A stretch of DNA of 64,000 nt from Magnetospirillum sp. UT-4 (GCF_902729435.1 NZ_CACVCG010000101.1:22250-86249), one strand, 5' to 3'; numbered from the stretch's first letter, positions 36,463 to 45,412 are shown. A program made the numbers and translations. The notes: generated by a model not told the origin, from the sequence alone.

Positions 36463-36574
36463 GGTACGTCCCCGAACCCCAGCACCGCGTAAGGGCACCC
36501 GAGAGGGAGGGCGGTCCCCAAGCGCTCTCCCTCGCATAAACGCCCGCTCCGGGGTACGTCCCCGAACCCCAGCA
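36463..36574. repeat. Pair of 22-bp direct repeats
   Basis: ggtacgtccccgaaccccag plus two more bases occurs at 36463-36484 and 36553-36574, 90 bp apart. The first 270 bases upstream (36191-36462) hold no gene that I can support. Short frames across the repeats give repetitive products and look spurious. Two units are too few for a CRISPR array. Confidence 0.8.
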
Positions 36575-36591
36575 TCCCGGGGTGGGCTCAT

Positions 36592-36623
36592 GAGGGGGAA
36601 GCCGCCCCCACGGCTTCCCCCTC
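36592..36623 (+). terminator. Rho-independent-like terminator with no obvious upstream gene
   Basis: A perfect 13-bp stem (36592-36604 with 36611-36623), loop of six, followed on the plus strand by TTTCATTTC. It is the clearest terminator in the window. The nearest plus-strand gene lies far upstream, so it could end a small RNA made from 36191-36591. The minus strand has no T-run. Confidence 0.65.
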
Positions 36624-36678
36624 TTTCATTTCACCGATGCCTCCCCCTCCCCCTCGTGGGAAGGGGGGGGTGATTCAT

Positions 36679-36876
36679 CTACAGCAGCTGATAGGACCAG
36701 TGCGCCTCGGGCACCGCCAGGCGGAAGCCGGCGACGGTGCGGGCGGCCAAAGCGGGCGTGGCGTTGAGGATGGCGAACGGCATGCCGTCCTTGTGCACCA
36801 GGTGGTCGGCGGGACGGGGCTGGCCGGAATGGACGCTGCGGCGTTCGCGGGTGAGCAGTCCGGAGAAGCTGAACAT
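36679..36876 (-). CDS. 65-aa protein of unknown function
   Basis: AGGAG with 7-nt spacing precedes the ATG at 36876. The sequence has a basic N-terminal half (RERRSVH, RPADHLVHKDG) and a C-terminal half with amphipathic character ending in EAHWSYQLL. No Cys, signal peptide or membrane helix is seen. It lies 172 nt downstream of the GGDEF-EAL gene. I do not recognise it, but the good ribosome-binding site and a codon pattern unlike random sequence favour a real gene. Confidence 0.6.
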   Translation of the reverse strand: MFSFSGLLTRERRSVHSGQPRPADHLVHKDGMPFAILNATPALAARTVAGFRLAVPEAHWSYQLL

Positions 36877-37048
36877 CCCTACACTCCTGTGGTGGCGGCC
36901 TGCCGCTGGGGGGTATCCCGTCCGGGCTTTGGCGCCGGGTTCGTCCTGCCCCACATAGGTATCCCCCTCGGGGGAGGCTTTCCAGACCTGATCGGGGGAG
37001 GTATGCCACTTCGTGCGGAGGCTTTCCCAACCGCGCGCGGCGGCGGGC

Positions 37049-39145
37049 TCAGAACCCTTGGGCGAGCAGGCCGGCGAAGGTCTCGGAATCCACCGCGGGG
37101 CTGTAGAGGAAGCCCTGCATGACGTGGACCCCGCGCTCGATCAGGAAGGCCGCCTGGGCCTCGGTCTCGACGCCCTCGGCGATGACCTCGAAGCCGAGAT
37201 TGGCGGCCAGCGCCACCACCGAGGCGACGATGGCGCCGTCCTTGCCGTTGCCCGGCAGTTCCGAGACGAAGGCGCGATCGATCTTCAGCGCGTTGACCGG
37301 GAACAGCTTGAGATAGGCCAGCGACGAATAGCCGGTGCCGAAATCGTCGATGGAAACGCGCACCCCCATCCGGCCGAGGTCGGACAGGATGGCGATGGCG
37401 CGATCGACCTCGGTCGCCATCATGGTCTCGGTGATCTCAAGTTCGAGACGGTCGGCCCCCAGCCCGGTGGCCTTCAGCGCCGCCTCGACCTTGTCCTTGA
37501 GACCGGCGTCATGGAACTGGGCCGGCGACAGGTTGACCGAGACGCAGCCGAATTCCAGGCCGCGGGCGCGCCACTCGGCCATCTGGCGGCAGGCCTCGGA
37601 CAACGCCCAGTCGCCGATGGCGCCGACCAGGCCGGCCCGCTCGGCGACCGGGATGAACATGGCCGGGCTGACGTCGCCGCGTTCGGGGTGGCGCCAGCGG
37701 ATCAACGCCTCGGCGCCGACGATGCGGGTGCCGCCGCGCTCGACCTTGGGCTGGTAGTGCAGGCGGAACTGGCGATCGGCCAGCGCCTTGCGGATGTCGT
37801 TCTCCAGGTTCAGGCGGTCCACCGCCTGACGGTTCATTTCCTGGTCGTAATAGCGGTAGGGCCGGCCCGAGGCGCGGGCGTGGTACATGGCGGCGTCGGC
37901 CGAGGACAGCAGCGCCTCGGCGGTGTCGCCGTCATCGGGATAGACGGCGATGCCGATGCTGGCCGAGGTATAGAGCTCGCGTCCCGCCAGGGTGAACGGG
38001 TCGGAAAAGGAATAGACCACCTTCTCGGCGCAGGCGACGGCCCCCTGGGGATCGGTGATGGTGGGCAGGGCCACCACGAATTCGTCGCCGCCCAGCCGCC
38101 CGATGATGTCCGAGGCGCGCACGCAGCTTTTCAGCCGGCGCGCCACCTGGCGCAACAGATCGTCGCCGGCCCCATGGCCGAAGCTGTCGTTGACGTCCTT
38201 GAAGCGGTTGAGGTCGAGGAACAGCAGTGCCAGCCGCTGGCCGGTGCGGGCGGCGCGGGCGATGGCGTCGCGCAGCGCCTCCATCACCGTGTGGCGGTTG
38301 GCCAGCCGGGTCAGGGTGTCGTGGCTGGCGTGGTAGCGGATCTTCTGTTCGTCCAGCTTGCGCCGGGTGACGTCGTGGCACAGCAGGACGTGGGTCTGCA
38401 CGCCGCCGTCGGGGCCGCGGATGCCGGTCAGCGCCGCCGAGACCGGAAAGACGTCGCCATCGGCGCGCCGCGCCCACAGCTCGCCCTGCCAGATGCCGCC
38501 GATGGCGGCGGTGGCGAAGGCCTCGGCCACCAGGTCGGGATCGTTGACCTCGGTCGCCAGGATGCGCGCCTTCAGCCCGATCACCGCCTCGGCGGTGAAA
38601 CCGGTCATCCGCTCGAAGGCCGAGTTGACGGCGCGCACCACGTGGTCGCCATCGGTGACCACGATGGCCTCGCCGACATTGTCGAACACTGCCGCCGCCA
38701 GCCGCAGGCGCTCCTCGGTCTGCTTGCGCTCGGTGATGTCCTGGACCGTGCCCTCGTAGCACAGCACGGCGCCGGCCGGGTCGCGGACCGCCCGGGCGTT
38801 CTCGGCGATCCAGATGACGCTGCCGTCCTTGCGCCGCACCCGGGCCTCGAAATTGCGCACCTCGGAATGGTGCTCGAGCAGGTGGGTGAAGCGGTCGCGG
38901 TCGGCCGGATCGACATAGAGGAGATGGGCGATGTCGGTGAGCCCGGCCACCAGCGCCTCGGGACCGTCATAGCCGTAGATGCGGGCCAGCGCCGGATTGG
39001 CCGCCAGGTAGCGGCCATCGGGGGTGGTGCGGTAGATACCCTCCACCGCGTTCTCGAACAGCGAGCGGTATTGGTCGGGCGCGTGGCCGTCCTGCCGCGC
39101 GGTCCCGACCGCCGCCTGTTCGATGATGGCGTCGCCGCCGTCCAA
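37049..39145 (-). CDS. PAS-PAS-GGDEF-EAL cyclic-di-GMP protein
   Basis: 698 aa from TTG 39145, with GAGGGG 6 nt upstream. Two PAS domains (about 25-145 and 150-265, each with a PAC segment) are followed by GGDEF with an intact RLGGDEFVV active site and EAL with GAEALIRW, ETMMA and DDFGTGYSSL. Both catalytic motifs look active, so it could make and degrade c-di-GMP, with PAS domains setting the balance. No transmembrane helix is seen. It is a single gene. Confidence 0.93.
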   Translation of the reverse strand: MDGGDAIIEQAAVGTARQDGHAPDQYRSLFENAVEGIYRTTPDGRYLAANPALARIYGYDGPEALVAGLTDIAHLLYVDPADRDRFTHLLEHHSEVRNFEARVRRKDGSVIWIAENARAVRDPAGAVLCYEGTVQDITERKQTEERLRLAAAVFDNVGEAIVVTDGDHVVRAVNSAFERMTGFTAEAVIGLKARILATEVNDPDLVAEAFATAAIGGIWQGELWARRADGDVFPVSAALTGIRGPDGGVQTHVLLCHDVTRRKLDEQKIRYHASHDTLTRLANRHTVMEALRDAIARAARTGQRLALLFLDLNRFKDVNDSFGHGAGDDLLRQVARRLKSCVRASDIIGRLGGDEFVVALPTITDPQGAVACAEKVVYSFSDPFTLAGRELYTSASIGIAVYPDDGDTAEALLSSADAAMYHARASGRPYRYYDQEMNRQAVDRLNLENDIRKALADRQFRLHYQPKVERGGTRIVGAEALIRWRHPERGDVSPAMFIPVAERAGLVGAIGDWALSEACRQMAEWRARGLEFGCVSVNLSPAQFHDAGLKDKVEAALKATGLGADRLELEITETMMATEVDRAIAILSDLGRMGVRVSIDDFGTGYSSLAYLKLFPVNALKIDRAFVSELPGNGKDGAIVASVVALAANLGFEVIAEGVETEAQAAFLIERGVHVMQGFLYSPAVDSETFAGLLAQGF

Positions 39146-39262
39146 TCTTGTCCCCTCGCGAAATAGGGTAATACCCTGACGCCGCTAGGAGTGCCATCGG
39201 TGACGGTACGATTGCAAGGGTGCTGTGCGCAGACTATGCGGAGGGATAGGGGGTCGGCCGTC

Positions 39263-40282
39263 TCAGCGCCAGCCGACCCGGTCGAAGGTGCGCACCGCCT
39301 GGGCGATGTTCTCGCCCAGCATGGCGACGTTGATGGTCTCGGCCTTGAACGGACCCCAGGCGCCGACGGTGGGCGACAGCTTGGCGCCGGAGCGCACCGG
39401 GAACTCGTTGTTGGCCTCGGCGAACAGGCGCTGGGCCTCGGGTCCGGCCATGTATTCCAGCAGCCGCACCGCCTCGGCCTTGTTGCGGGCCGAGGCGGCC
39501 AGGCCTGCGCCGGACACGTTCATGTGGGCGCCGCGCCCCTGCTGGTTGGGGAAGAAGATGCCGACCTTGGCGGCGGCGTCGCGCTCCTCGGCCTTGGACG
39601 AGGTCTGCATGCCGCCGAAATAATAGGTGTTGGCGATGGCGAGGTCGCACTGCCCGGCGGCCACCGCCGAAATCTGGTCGCGGTCGCCACCCTGGGGCTT
39701 GCGCGCCATGTTGTCGACCATCCCCTTGGCCCATTGCCCGGCCTTGTCCGGCCCCATCACCGCGATCAGGCCGGCCAGCAGCGACTGGTTGTAGGCCGAG
39801 GAGGACGAACGCACGCAGATGCGGCCCTTCCACTTGGGATCGGCCAGGTCTTCGTAAGTGGACAATTCCGACGGCTTGACCCGATCCTTGGCGTAGAAGA
39901 TCACCCGCGCGCGCGCCGACAGCCCGTACCAGTACCCCTGCGGGTCGCGGTACTGGGCCGGGATGGCGGCGGTCAGCGCCGGCGTCGATATCGGCTGCAG
40001 CACGCCGGCCACCCGCGCCTTGTGCAGGTGCACCGCGTCGGTGGTGACGAACAGGTCGGCGGGGCTGTCCTTGCCCTCGCTCTTGAGGCGCTCCAGCAAC
40101 TGGTCCTCGGCCGCCGACAGCAGGTTGACCTTGATCCCGGTCTCGGCGGTGAAGGCGTCGAGCACCGGCTTGATCAGGTGGTCCTTGCGCGCCGAGTAGA
40201 CGTTGACCTCGGCGGCGGCGGCGGGCAGGGCCACGGAAGCGGAGAGGAGGAGTGCGGACAGGCTGGAGACGAGGCGGCGCAT
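39263..40282 (-). CDS. Periplasmic Fe(III)-binding protein (FbpA/FutA type)
   Basis: 339 aa with a signal peptide cleaved after ALPAAAA (about residue 24). The mature protein starts VNVYSARKDHLI, a hallmark of FutA/FbpA ferric-binding proteins, and ANTYYFGG supplies the adjacent Tyr ligands for iron. It would deliver ferric iron to an inner-membrane ABC permease, but no permease gene adjoins it. An operator-like palindrome lies 18 nt upstream of the ATG. Confidence 0.93.
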   Translation of the reverse strand: MRRLVSSLSALLLSASVALPAAAAEVNVYSARKDHLIKPVLDAFTAETGIKVNLLSAAEDQLLERLKSEGKDSPADLFVTTDAVHLHKARVAGVLQPISTPALTAAIPAQYRDPQGYWYGLSARARVIFYAKDRVKPSELSTYEDLADPKWKGRICVRSSSSAYNQSLLAGLIAVMGPDKAGQWAKGMVDNMARKPQGGDRDQISAVAAGQCDLAIANTYYFGGMQTSSKAEERDAAAKVGIFFPNQQGRGAHMNVSGAGLAASARNKAEAVRLLEYMAGPEAQRLFAEANNEFPVRSGAKLSPTVGAWGPFKAETINVAMLGENIAQAVRTFDRVGWR

Positions 40283-40300
40283 GGGCGTTATCCGTGAAAG

Positions 40301-40325
40301 TAAGAGTGACTTGCAGTCTCATTTA
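40301..40325. promoter_or_regulatory. Fur/Irr-like operator candidate
   Basis: taagagtgac-ttgca-gtctcattta is a 25-bp dyad with 7 of 10 arm positions complementary. It resembles GA(A/G)TGA-type iron-regulator boxes and sits just upstream of the ferric-binding protein gene, where one would expect iron control. No consensus comparison was possible. Confidence 0.4.
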
Positions 40326-40401
40326 GCACATGAGGGCTGGGTTGGGAAGCCCCGAGTGCGAAGGGCAATCGGGCGAAGGGAAATGGTCCCGCCACAAGGT
40401 C

Positions 40402-40640
40402 GTCATTCCCGCGCAAGCGCACGGCTGTTCGGAATTCTTCAAAGGCGTGAGGCTGCACGGCGGAAAAAGCCAAGGTCTGGACCCAAAATCGAAGTCGCCA
40501 CACAAGATTTTGAGGTCTGCCGTGGCGTTCGAACCCAGACCACGACCACCTCAAATGCGTCCCCCCAGTCCCCAATTTGCGCTGGACCTGGGGGGTACTG
40601 TGAAAAATCCCGGACAGCCGTGCGCCTGCGCGGAAATGAC
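40402..40640. repeat. MITE-like element with 32-bp terminal inverted repeats
   Basis: The arms start gtcattcccgcgcaagcgca at 40402 and end with the complement at 40640; about 29 of 33 positions pair. The 175-bp interior has no coding capacity. The flanks (aaggtc and ggaaaa) show no target duplication. It belongs to the GTCATTCCCGCG family, also seen at 51537-51621. It lies 46 bp from an IS630 remnant, which could have been a source of transposase. Confidence 0.75.
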
Positions 40641-40686
40641 GGAAAATAATAGGCGTTTTTCAGTACCCTGTTCGAGTATTTTCCCG

Positions 40687-41170
40687 TCAGTCGCGGTCAT
40701 AACCGGCAGCGGCAAAGTAGTTCAGGCATTCGGCTTGGGTGAAGGTATCGATGCCCCGGCCGATGGCTGCCCAGAGGTCATCCTTGGTTCGGGCCGCGGT
40801 CTTCTTGAGGAAGCTCTTGAGCTTCGAGACGGCCATCTGAAGTCGGGGCTGTAGGGCGGCAGGAAATGCAACTCCGCCCCCGTCGCCTCGATGGCGGTCC
40901 GCACGGCGGCGAGCTTATGGGCGGGCAGATTGTCCATGACCACGACATCACCGGGACCATGGGCGCCGTCATGCCGCCCAGCCTGAGGGCACCGACGAAG
41001 GTGGTGGTCTTCCCGTGTCCGTGTGCCACCGGGACCCGGCATCGCTCACCACGGGGTGCCCGGCCGCGCAGCCGGGCCATCTTTGTGGAGGCGCCGGTTT
41101 CGTCGAGGAAGGCCAGGCGTTCCGGATCAAGATCGGGCTGGAAGTCAAACCAAGCCTCTCGCCGCCGCAG
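40687..41170 (-). pseudogene. Decayed IS630-family transposase
   Basis: Segments of a DDE transposase occur in several frames. Reading the minus strand: REAWFDFQPDLDPERLAFLD then ETGASTKMARLRGRAPRGER, then GHGKTTTFVGALRLGGMTAP; a frameshift with loss of about 25 codons; then VVVMDNLPAHKLAAV and LHFLPPYSPDF; a second break removing the NPIEQ region; then KSFLKKTAARTKDD and a normal C-terminus with stop at 40687. The N-terminal third is missing, cut off at a fragment of the CCTCATCCTGAG repeat (41175-41188). It cannot be active. No terminal inverted repeats were recognised. Confidence 0.85.
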
Positions 41171-41224
41171 GCGGCTCAGGATGAGGCTGCGGACAGAGCG
41201 GAGTGGAAAGGCCCCCCGCCGCCG

Positions 41225-41896
41225 TTACACGATCCGCCCGTCCACCAAATGGACCTGGCGGTCGGCGGTGGCGGCGAGGTCGTGGTCGTGGGTCACCACC
41301 ACCACCGAGCGGCCCTGGTTGCGGGCGAAGTCGCGGAACAGGTCGAACACCGTCTGCGCCGAGCGGCTGTCCAGGTTGCCGGTGGGCTCGTCGGCCAGCA
41401 GGACGGCGGGGTCGTTGGCCAGGGCGCGGGCGATGGCCACCCGCTGGCGCTGGCCGCCCGACATCTGCTCGGGCAGTTTGTGGGTGTGCTCGGCCAGGCC
41501 CAGCGCCCCCAGCAGCTGGTCGGCGCGGGCGGCGATGGCGGCGGGGGCGAGGCGGCCCAGGCGGCGCATGGGGATCGCCACGTTGGCGCGGGCGTTGAAC
41601 TCGGGCAGCAGGAAGTGGAACTGGAAGACGAAGCCGATGCGGGCGAGGCGCAGATCGGCGAGGTCATCGACCGACATCGGCGCCGTCTCGATGCCGTCGA
41701 GGGTGACGGATCCGGCGGAGGGGCGGTCGAGCAGACCCAGCAGATAGAGCAGCGACGACTTGCCCGAGCCCGACGGCCCGGTGATGGCGACGAACTCGCC
41801 GGGATGGATGGCCAGGTCGATGTCCCGGACCAGCGTCACCGGCACCGGGCCGGGCAGCTCGCGGGTGACGCCGCGGGCCTCGATGGCGGCGGTCAT
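41225..41896 (-). CDS. MacB/LolD-type ABC transporter ATP-binding protein
   Basis: 223 aa. Walker A GPSGSGKSSL, signature MSGGQRQRVAIARAL, Walker B VLLADEPTGNLD and H-loop VVVTHDHDLA are intact. It fits the MacB/LolD clade that energises FtsX-like permeases. Its ATG overlaps the permease stop as ATGA. Together with the permease and the adaptor it forms a tripartite exporter operon, adaptor first. Confidence 0.94.
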   Translation of the reverse strand: MTAAIEARGVTRELPGPVPVTLVRDIDLAIHPGEFVAITGPSGSGKSSLLYLLGLLDRPSAGSVTLDGIETAPMSVDDLADLRLARIGFVFQFHFLLPEFNARANVAIPMRRLGRLAPAAIAARADQLLGALGLAEHTHKLPEQMSGGQRQRVAIARALANDPAVLLADEPTGNLDSRSAQTVFDLFRDFARNQGRSVVVVTHDHDLAATADRQVHLVDGRIV

Positions 41897-43143
41897 GCTG
41901 CCCCCCGGACGATATCGACGGGGTTGAGGCGGCTGGCCCGGCGGGCCGGCAGCCAGGCGGCGAAGGTCGAGGCGGTGACCGCCATCAGGCCGCTGATGAC
42001 GTAGTGCTTGGGCGTGCGGTAGAGCACGAAGCCCTGGGCGCGGACGAAGCCCTCCATGTTGAAGCGGATGGCCCCCAGACCCTCGACGATGGCGTAGCCG
42101 AGCGCCCAGCCGATGACCATGCCGACGATGCCGACGATCAGGCCTTCATAGACGAAGATGCGGCGGATGTCGGCGTCGCGGAAGCCCATGGATTTCAGGA
42201 TGCCGATGTCGCGGGTCTTCTCGTAGACCACCGTCGAGATGACGTTGAAGATGCCGAAGCAGGCGACGATCAGGATGGCGCCGACGGTGGAATACATGAT
42301 GCCGTTCTGGATGACGAAGATGCCCAGGATGTTGGAGGATTGCTCCTGCCAGCTCTCGGTGCGGTAGCCGTAGCGGGCCTCGATGGTGCGGGCCATGTCT
42401 GCGGCCTGCTCGACGTCGGCCAGGCGGATGCGGATGCGGTTGATGACGTTGGGCCGGTTCTGGAGGATCTGGGCCTTCTTCATCAGGGCGTAGGTGTCGA
42501 AATTGTCCATCAGCGTGATGCCGCTGCGGAAGATGCCGACCACCTTCATGCGCAGCACCACCCCGGCCGGGCTGACCACGCTGATCATGTCGTCCATGCC
42601 GATGCCGGCCTTGATGGCGATGCCTTCGCCGATGATGATGCCGTTGGCGGCGGTATAGAGCCCCTCCAGCGATCCGGCGATCAGGTCCTTCTCCAGCTTG
42701 GTGACCCGGCGTTCCTTCTCGGGGACGATGCCGGTGACGTTGGCCGAGATGTCCTTCGAGCCGAAGCGCAGCAGGATCTGCCCCGACAGGGTGGGCGCCA
42801 CCGCCAGGCCCGGCATGGCCTCCAGGTCGTCGATCATGGCGCGGGCGCCGCGCAGGCCGCGCACCTCGTCCCTGGGCTTGATGCCGCGCAGTTCGACCAC
42901 CGCGTCGGGGAAGGCGATCGCCACCGGCTGCGGCGGCGGGGTGCGGAACTCGTCCTTGACGGTGACGTGAGGGGCGGCGTCGATGATGCGGTTGACGAAG
43001 TCGCGCTGGAAGCCCTGCATCATCGAGGCGATGCCGATGAAGAAGGCCACCCCCAGCGACACCCCCAGCAGCGAGGTCAGGGTCTGGCGCCGCCGGTGCA
43101 GCAGGTGCCGGGCCGCGATGGAGAGCCCCAGCGGCAGCGCCAT
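41893..43143 (-). CDS. FtsX-like (MacB-type) ABC permease
   Basis: 416 aa. One N-terminal helix (about 20-45) is followed by a large periplasmic domain (about 50-280) and three C-terminal helices with the FtsX pattern (EKTRDIGILKSMGFRDADIRR before helix 3). It is the mechanotransmission-type permease of MacB-like systems, which do not carry substrate through the membrane but drive extraction to the outside. It lies 4 nt downstream of the adaptor gene. Confidence 0.9.
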   Translation of the reverse strand: MALPLGLSIAARHLLHRRRQTLTSLLGVSLGVAFFIGIASMMQGFQRDFVNRIIDAAPHVTVKDEFRTPPPQPVAIAFPDAVVELRGIKPRDEVRGLRGARAMIDDLEAMPGLAVAPTLSGQILLRFGSKDISANVTGIVPEKERRVTKLEKDLIAGSLEGLYTAANGIIIGEGIAIKAGIGMDDMISVVSPAGVVLRMKVVGIFRSGITLMDNFDTYALMKKAQILQNRPNVINRIRIRLADVEQAADMARTIEARYGYRTESWQEQSSNILGIFVIQNGIMYSTVGAILIVACFGIFNVISTVVYEKTRDIGILKSMGFRDADIRRIFVYEGLIVGIVGMVIGWALGYAIVEGLGAIRFNMEGFVRAQGFVLYRTPKHYVISGLMAVTASTFAAWLPARRASRLNPVDIVRGAA

Positions 43144-43147
43144 GGCC

Positions 43148-44155
43148 TCACTCCGTCTTGACGCGGTCGCCCGGCTTCAGGCCCGCGGGCGGGTTGACGA
43201 TGACGATTTCGCCCTCGTCCAGGCCCGAGATCACCTCGATCCGGTCGCGGCCGCGGATGCCCAACGTCACCGCGCGGGACGCGGCGGTACCGCCCGCCAC
43301 CACCATCACCCGGCGGTCGGCCACGGCGCCGGCCGGGACCAGCAGGGCGCCCTTGTGCTCGGCGGTGACGATGTTGATTTCGGTGGTCATGCCGGTCATC
43401 AGCGGGGTGTCGTCGGGCAGGCGCACGCGCACGCGGAAGGTCTTGTTGACCGGATCGCCCTTCGGCGTCACCCGGTCGACGCTGCCCTCGAGCCCGCCAT
43501 CGGGAAAGGCGTCGGCCTTGACCAGCACCCGCTGGCCGGGCCGCACGCGGGCGATGTCCTCCTCGTCCACGTCGGCGGTGATGCGCAAGGGACGAGGCTC
43601 GCCGACCCAGAACAGGGCGGTTTCGGGGGTCGCCACCTCGCCCGGTTCGCCGTCGCGGCGCAGCACCATTCCGGCGATGGGCGAGGTCACCACCAAATCG
43701 GCGCGGCGCTGGCGGGCGGCGTTGATGGCGGCCACCACCTGGTTGTATTCGCTTTGAGCCTTCTGTTCGGCCTCGCGGGCCTTGATGCCGCGCTCGGCCA
43801 GGGCGCGGGTGCGGGCCAGCTCCTCGCGCCAATAGGCGGCGCGGGCTTCCAGCTCGGCGACGCGGGCCAGCGCCTCGCGGTCGTCGAGCCGGGCCAGCGG
43901 CTGGCCGACGCGCACGGTGTCGCCCTCGCGCGCCAGCACCTCGGCGATGCGCCCGGTGGTCACCGGGCCGATGCGGGCCCAGATCTCGGGCTCCACCGTG
44001 CCGGTGGCGTAGACCGCCTCGATGGCGGTGCCGCGCTCCGGCATGGCGGTGGCGACGCCGCGCGGCGCCCCGCGCAGCAGCAGGAAGGCCGCGGCGGCGG
44101 CCACGGCGACGACGAACAGCAGCAGGGGAAGGCGGCGGGCCGGACGGCGGAACAT
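43148..44155 (-). CDS. MacA/HlyD-type periplasmic adaptor
   Basis: 335 aa. An N-terminal membrane anchor (about 8-28) is followed by a barrel-sandwich hybrid (TGRIAEVLAREGDTV), an alpha-helical hairpin of about 60 residues (rich in Glu, Arg and Ala), SPIAGMVLRRDGEPGEV, and a beta-barrel. It would bridge the permease to an outer-membrane channel. It is the first gene of the exporter operon. No outer-membrane channel gene is nearby. Confidence 0.92.
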   Translation of the reverse strand: MFRRPARRLPLLLFVVAVAAAAAFLLLRGAPRGVATAMPERGTAIEAVYATGTVEPEIWARIGPVTTGRIAEVLAREGDTVRVGQPLARLDDREALARVAELEARAAYWREELARTRALAERGIKAREAEQKAQSEYNQVVAAINAARQRRADLVVTSPIAGMVLRRDGEPGEVATPETALFWVGEPRPLRITADVDEEDIARVRPGQRVLVKADAFPDGGLEGSVDRVTPKGDPVNKTFRVRVRLPDDTPLMTGMTTEINIVTAEHKGALLVPAGAVADRRVMVVAGGTAASRAVTLGIRGRDRIEVISGLDEGEIVIVNPPAGLKPGDRVKTE

Positions 44156-44243
44156 GGTGGTTGCAGTTGCAATCGAGCTGGCGAAGGATACACCAATCGC
44201 CCGCACAATCCACCGTTCCGCCGCACCTCGGTTCCGGCCGCGT

Positions 44244-44828
44244 TCAGTTCCAGGGCGCGTCGTAGTCGTCGATGGTGTAGCCGGGCGGCAGGCCGGCCAT
44301 GTCGGCCGGCGAATCATAGGCTGAAAGCGTCTGCGGCACCCCGGTGTGGTTCTCCAGCGGCGAGCCCTGGCCGAGATACTGGGGCGACGACATGTGCTCG
44401 TCGCGCAGCAGCGGGATGCCGGGGTCCTGCGGCCTGGGGGTGTTGACGGCGCGGCGATCCGTCTGTGCCGGCTCGGCACTGGCCGATTGCTGCGGCTGTG
44501 CCGGTGCCGCATAGGCCGAGGCGCGGCCGGCCGGATCGACGTCGATGTCCAGCGCCGCCAGGGTGGACAGGTCCAGGCTGCCGGTGGGGCGCAGGCCGTG
44601 GTCCGACTGGAACAGCAGCACGGAATTGCGCAGATCGGCATCGAAGCGGCCATCGGCGGTCACGTCGTAGCCCAGCGCCGACAGGCGCTGTTCGGCCGCC
44701 CGCAGCACGTCGCGTTGGGGTTCCAGCTGGGCGATGGTCGGGCGGATGTCGCCCCGGGCCTGCTGGGCCAGGGCGGGAGAGGCGGCGAAGACGGCCAGGA
44801 CGGCGAGAGAGATGACGGTACGGTTCAT
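44244..44828 (-). CDS. Exported peptidoglycan-binding-domain protein
   Basis: 194 aa with a signal peptide (cleavage after ALAQ near residue 22). A PG_binding_1 domain lies at about 42-95 (AAEQRLSALGYDVTADGRFD then LLFQSDHGLRPTGSLD), followed by a Pro/Gln-rich linker and a C-terminal stretch unlike any domain I know (YTIDDYDAPW). It is probably periplasmic and binds peptidoglycan. Its neighbour at 44918 has the same domain. Confidence 0.85.
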   Translation of the reverse strand: MNRTVISLAVLAVFAASPALAQQARGDIRPTIAQLEPQRDVLRAAEQRLSALGYDVTADGRFDADLRNSVLLFQSDHGLRPTGSLDLSTLAALDIDVDPAGRASAYAAPAQPQQSASAEPAQTDRRAVNTPRPQDPGIPLLRDEHMSSPQYLGQGSPLENHTGVPQTLSAYDSPADMAGLPPGYTIDDYDAPWN

Positions 44829-44876
44829 CCTACCTCCTCGGCGGGTTGGTCGGTCCCGCCCTGTTGCGGCGGCGCT

Positions 44877-44907
44877 CGGGCGGGCGGCGCATCCGGCCGC
44901 CCGCCCG
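44877..44907. terminator. Intercistronic GC-rich hairpin
   Basis: A perfect 12-bp stem (44877-44888 with 44896-44907, loop gcatccg) lies 10 nt after the stop of the 44918 gene on its strand. There is no T-run, so it may be a stabiliser or a Rho-dependent end rather than an intrinsic terminator. It separates two genes of similar type, which may thus be expressed at different levels. Confidence 0.55.
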
Positions 44908-44917
44908 GGCCGGGACT

Positions 44918-45295
44918 TCAGCGGGCCGGCTGGTCCATGCCGCCGCCCTCGGGCATGTCCTGCATCTCGCCCTGGCCGGGCATCTCGGCCTGCTGCGAGT
45001 CGGATTCCACCCCCAGGGCGGCCATGCTCTGCTGGTCGGGGCTGCCGGTGGCGGGCAGGTTCTGGTCGCGCTGGAAGTTCATCAGCGCCTGGCGTGACCG
45101 CGGCCCCCAGATGCCGTCCACCTGGCCGACCTCGTAGCCCTGGGCCTGCAACTGCTGCTGCATCTGGCGCACGGTGTCCTCGGACATGGAACTCTGCTGG
45201 CCGCCTTGCATGCCGCTCTGGGACTGCATGCCGGCGGCCAGGGCCGGCCCGGCCGCCAGCGCGCCCAACAGGGCGAGGGCGAAAAGCTTCTTCAT
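44918..45295 (-). CDS. Exported peptidoglycan-binding-domain protein, Gln/Met-rich
   Basis: 125 aa from ATG 45295, with GGAGG 5 nt upstream. A signal peptide (cleavage after ALAA near residue 20) is followed by a Gln/Met/Ser-rich linker, a PG_binding_1 domain (MQQQLQAQGYEVGQVDGIWG and RSRQALMNFQRDQNL) and a second Met/Gly-rich tail (EMPGQGEMQDMPEGGG). It is the shorter of two tandem genes with this domain. The Met-rich tails could bind copper, a guess. Confidence 0.85.
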   Translation of the reverse strand: MKKLFALALLGALAAGPALAAGMQSQSGMQGGQQSSMSEDTVRQMQQQLQAQGYEVGQVDGIWGPRSRQALMNFQRDQNLPATGSPDQQSMAALGVESDSQQAEMPGQGEMQDMPEGGGMDQPAR

Positions 45296-45412
45296 GGTGA
45301 TCCTCCGCGGGTTTAGCCTGGGCGGGCGAAATGCCGCTCCCACGCGGTCAATGCCTGAGGACGGCGAAGGTTCCGCCCCGGTGCCGGATGCGCGCGGAAT
45401 GCAGGTGTCCGG

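Noticed and set aside
36463-36574. CRISPR-like spacing of two 22-bp repeats
   Set aside because: Only two copies, spaced 90 bp apart, and no cas genes.
36393-36591. Short minus-strand frames with a repeated GFGDVPR or GVRGRT unit
   Set aside because: They are translations of the 22-bp direct repeats, lack a ribosome-binding site and lie in a palindromic region.
40687-41188. An intact insertion sequence
   Set aside because: The transposase lacks its N-terminal third and has two frame-breaking deletions; no terminal repeats are seen.
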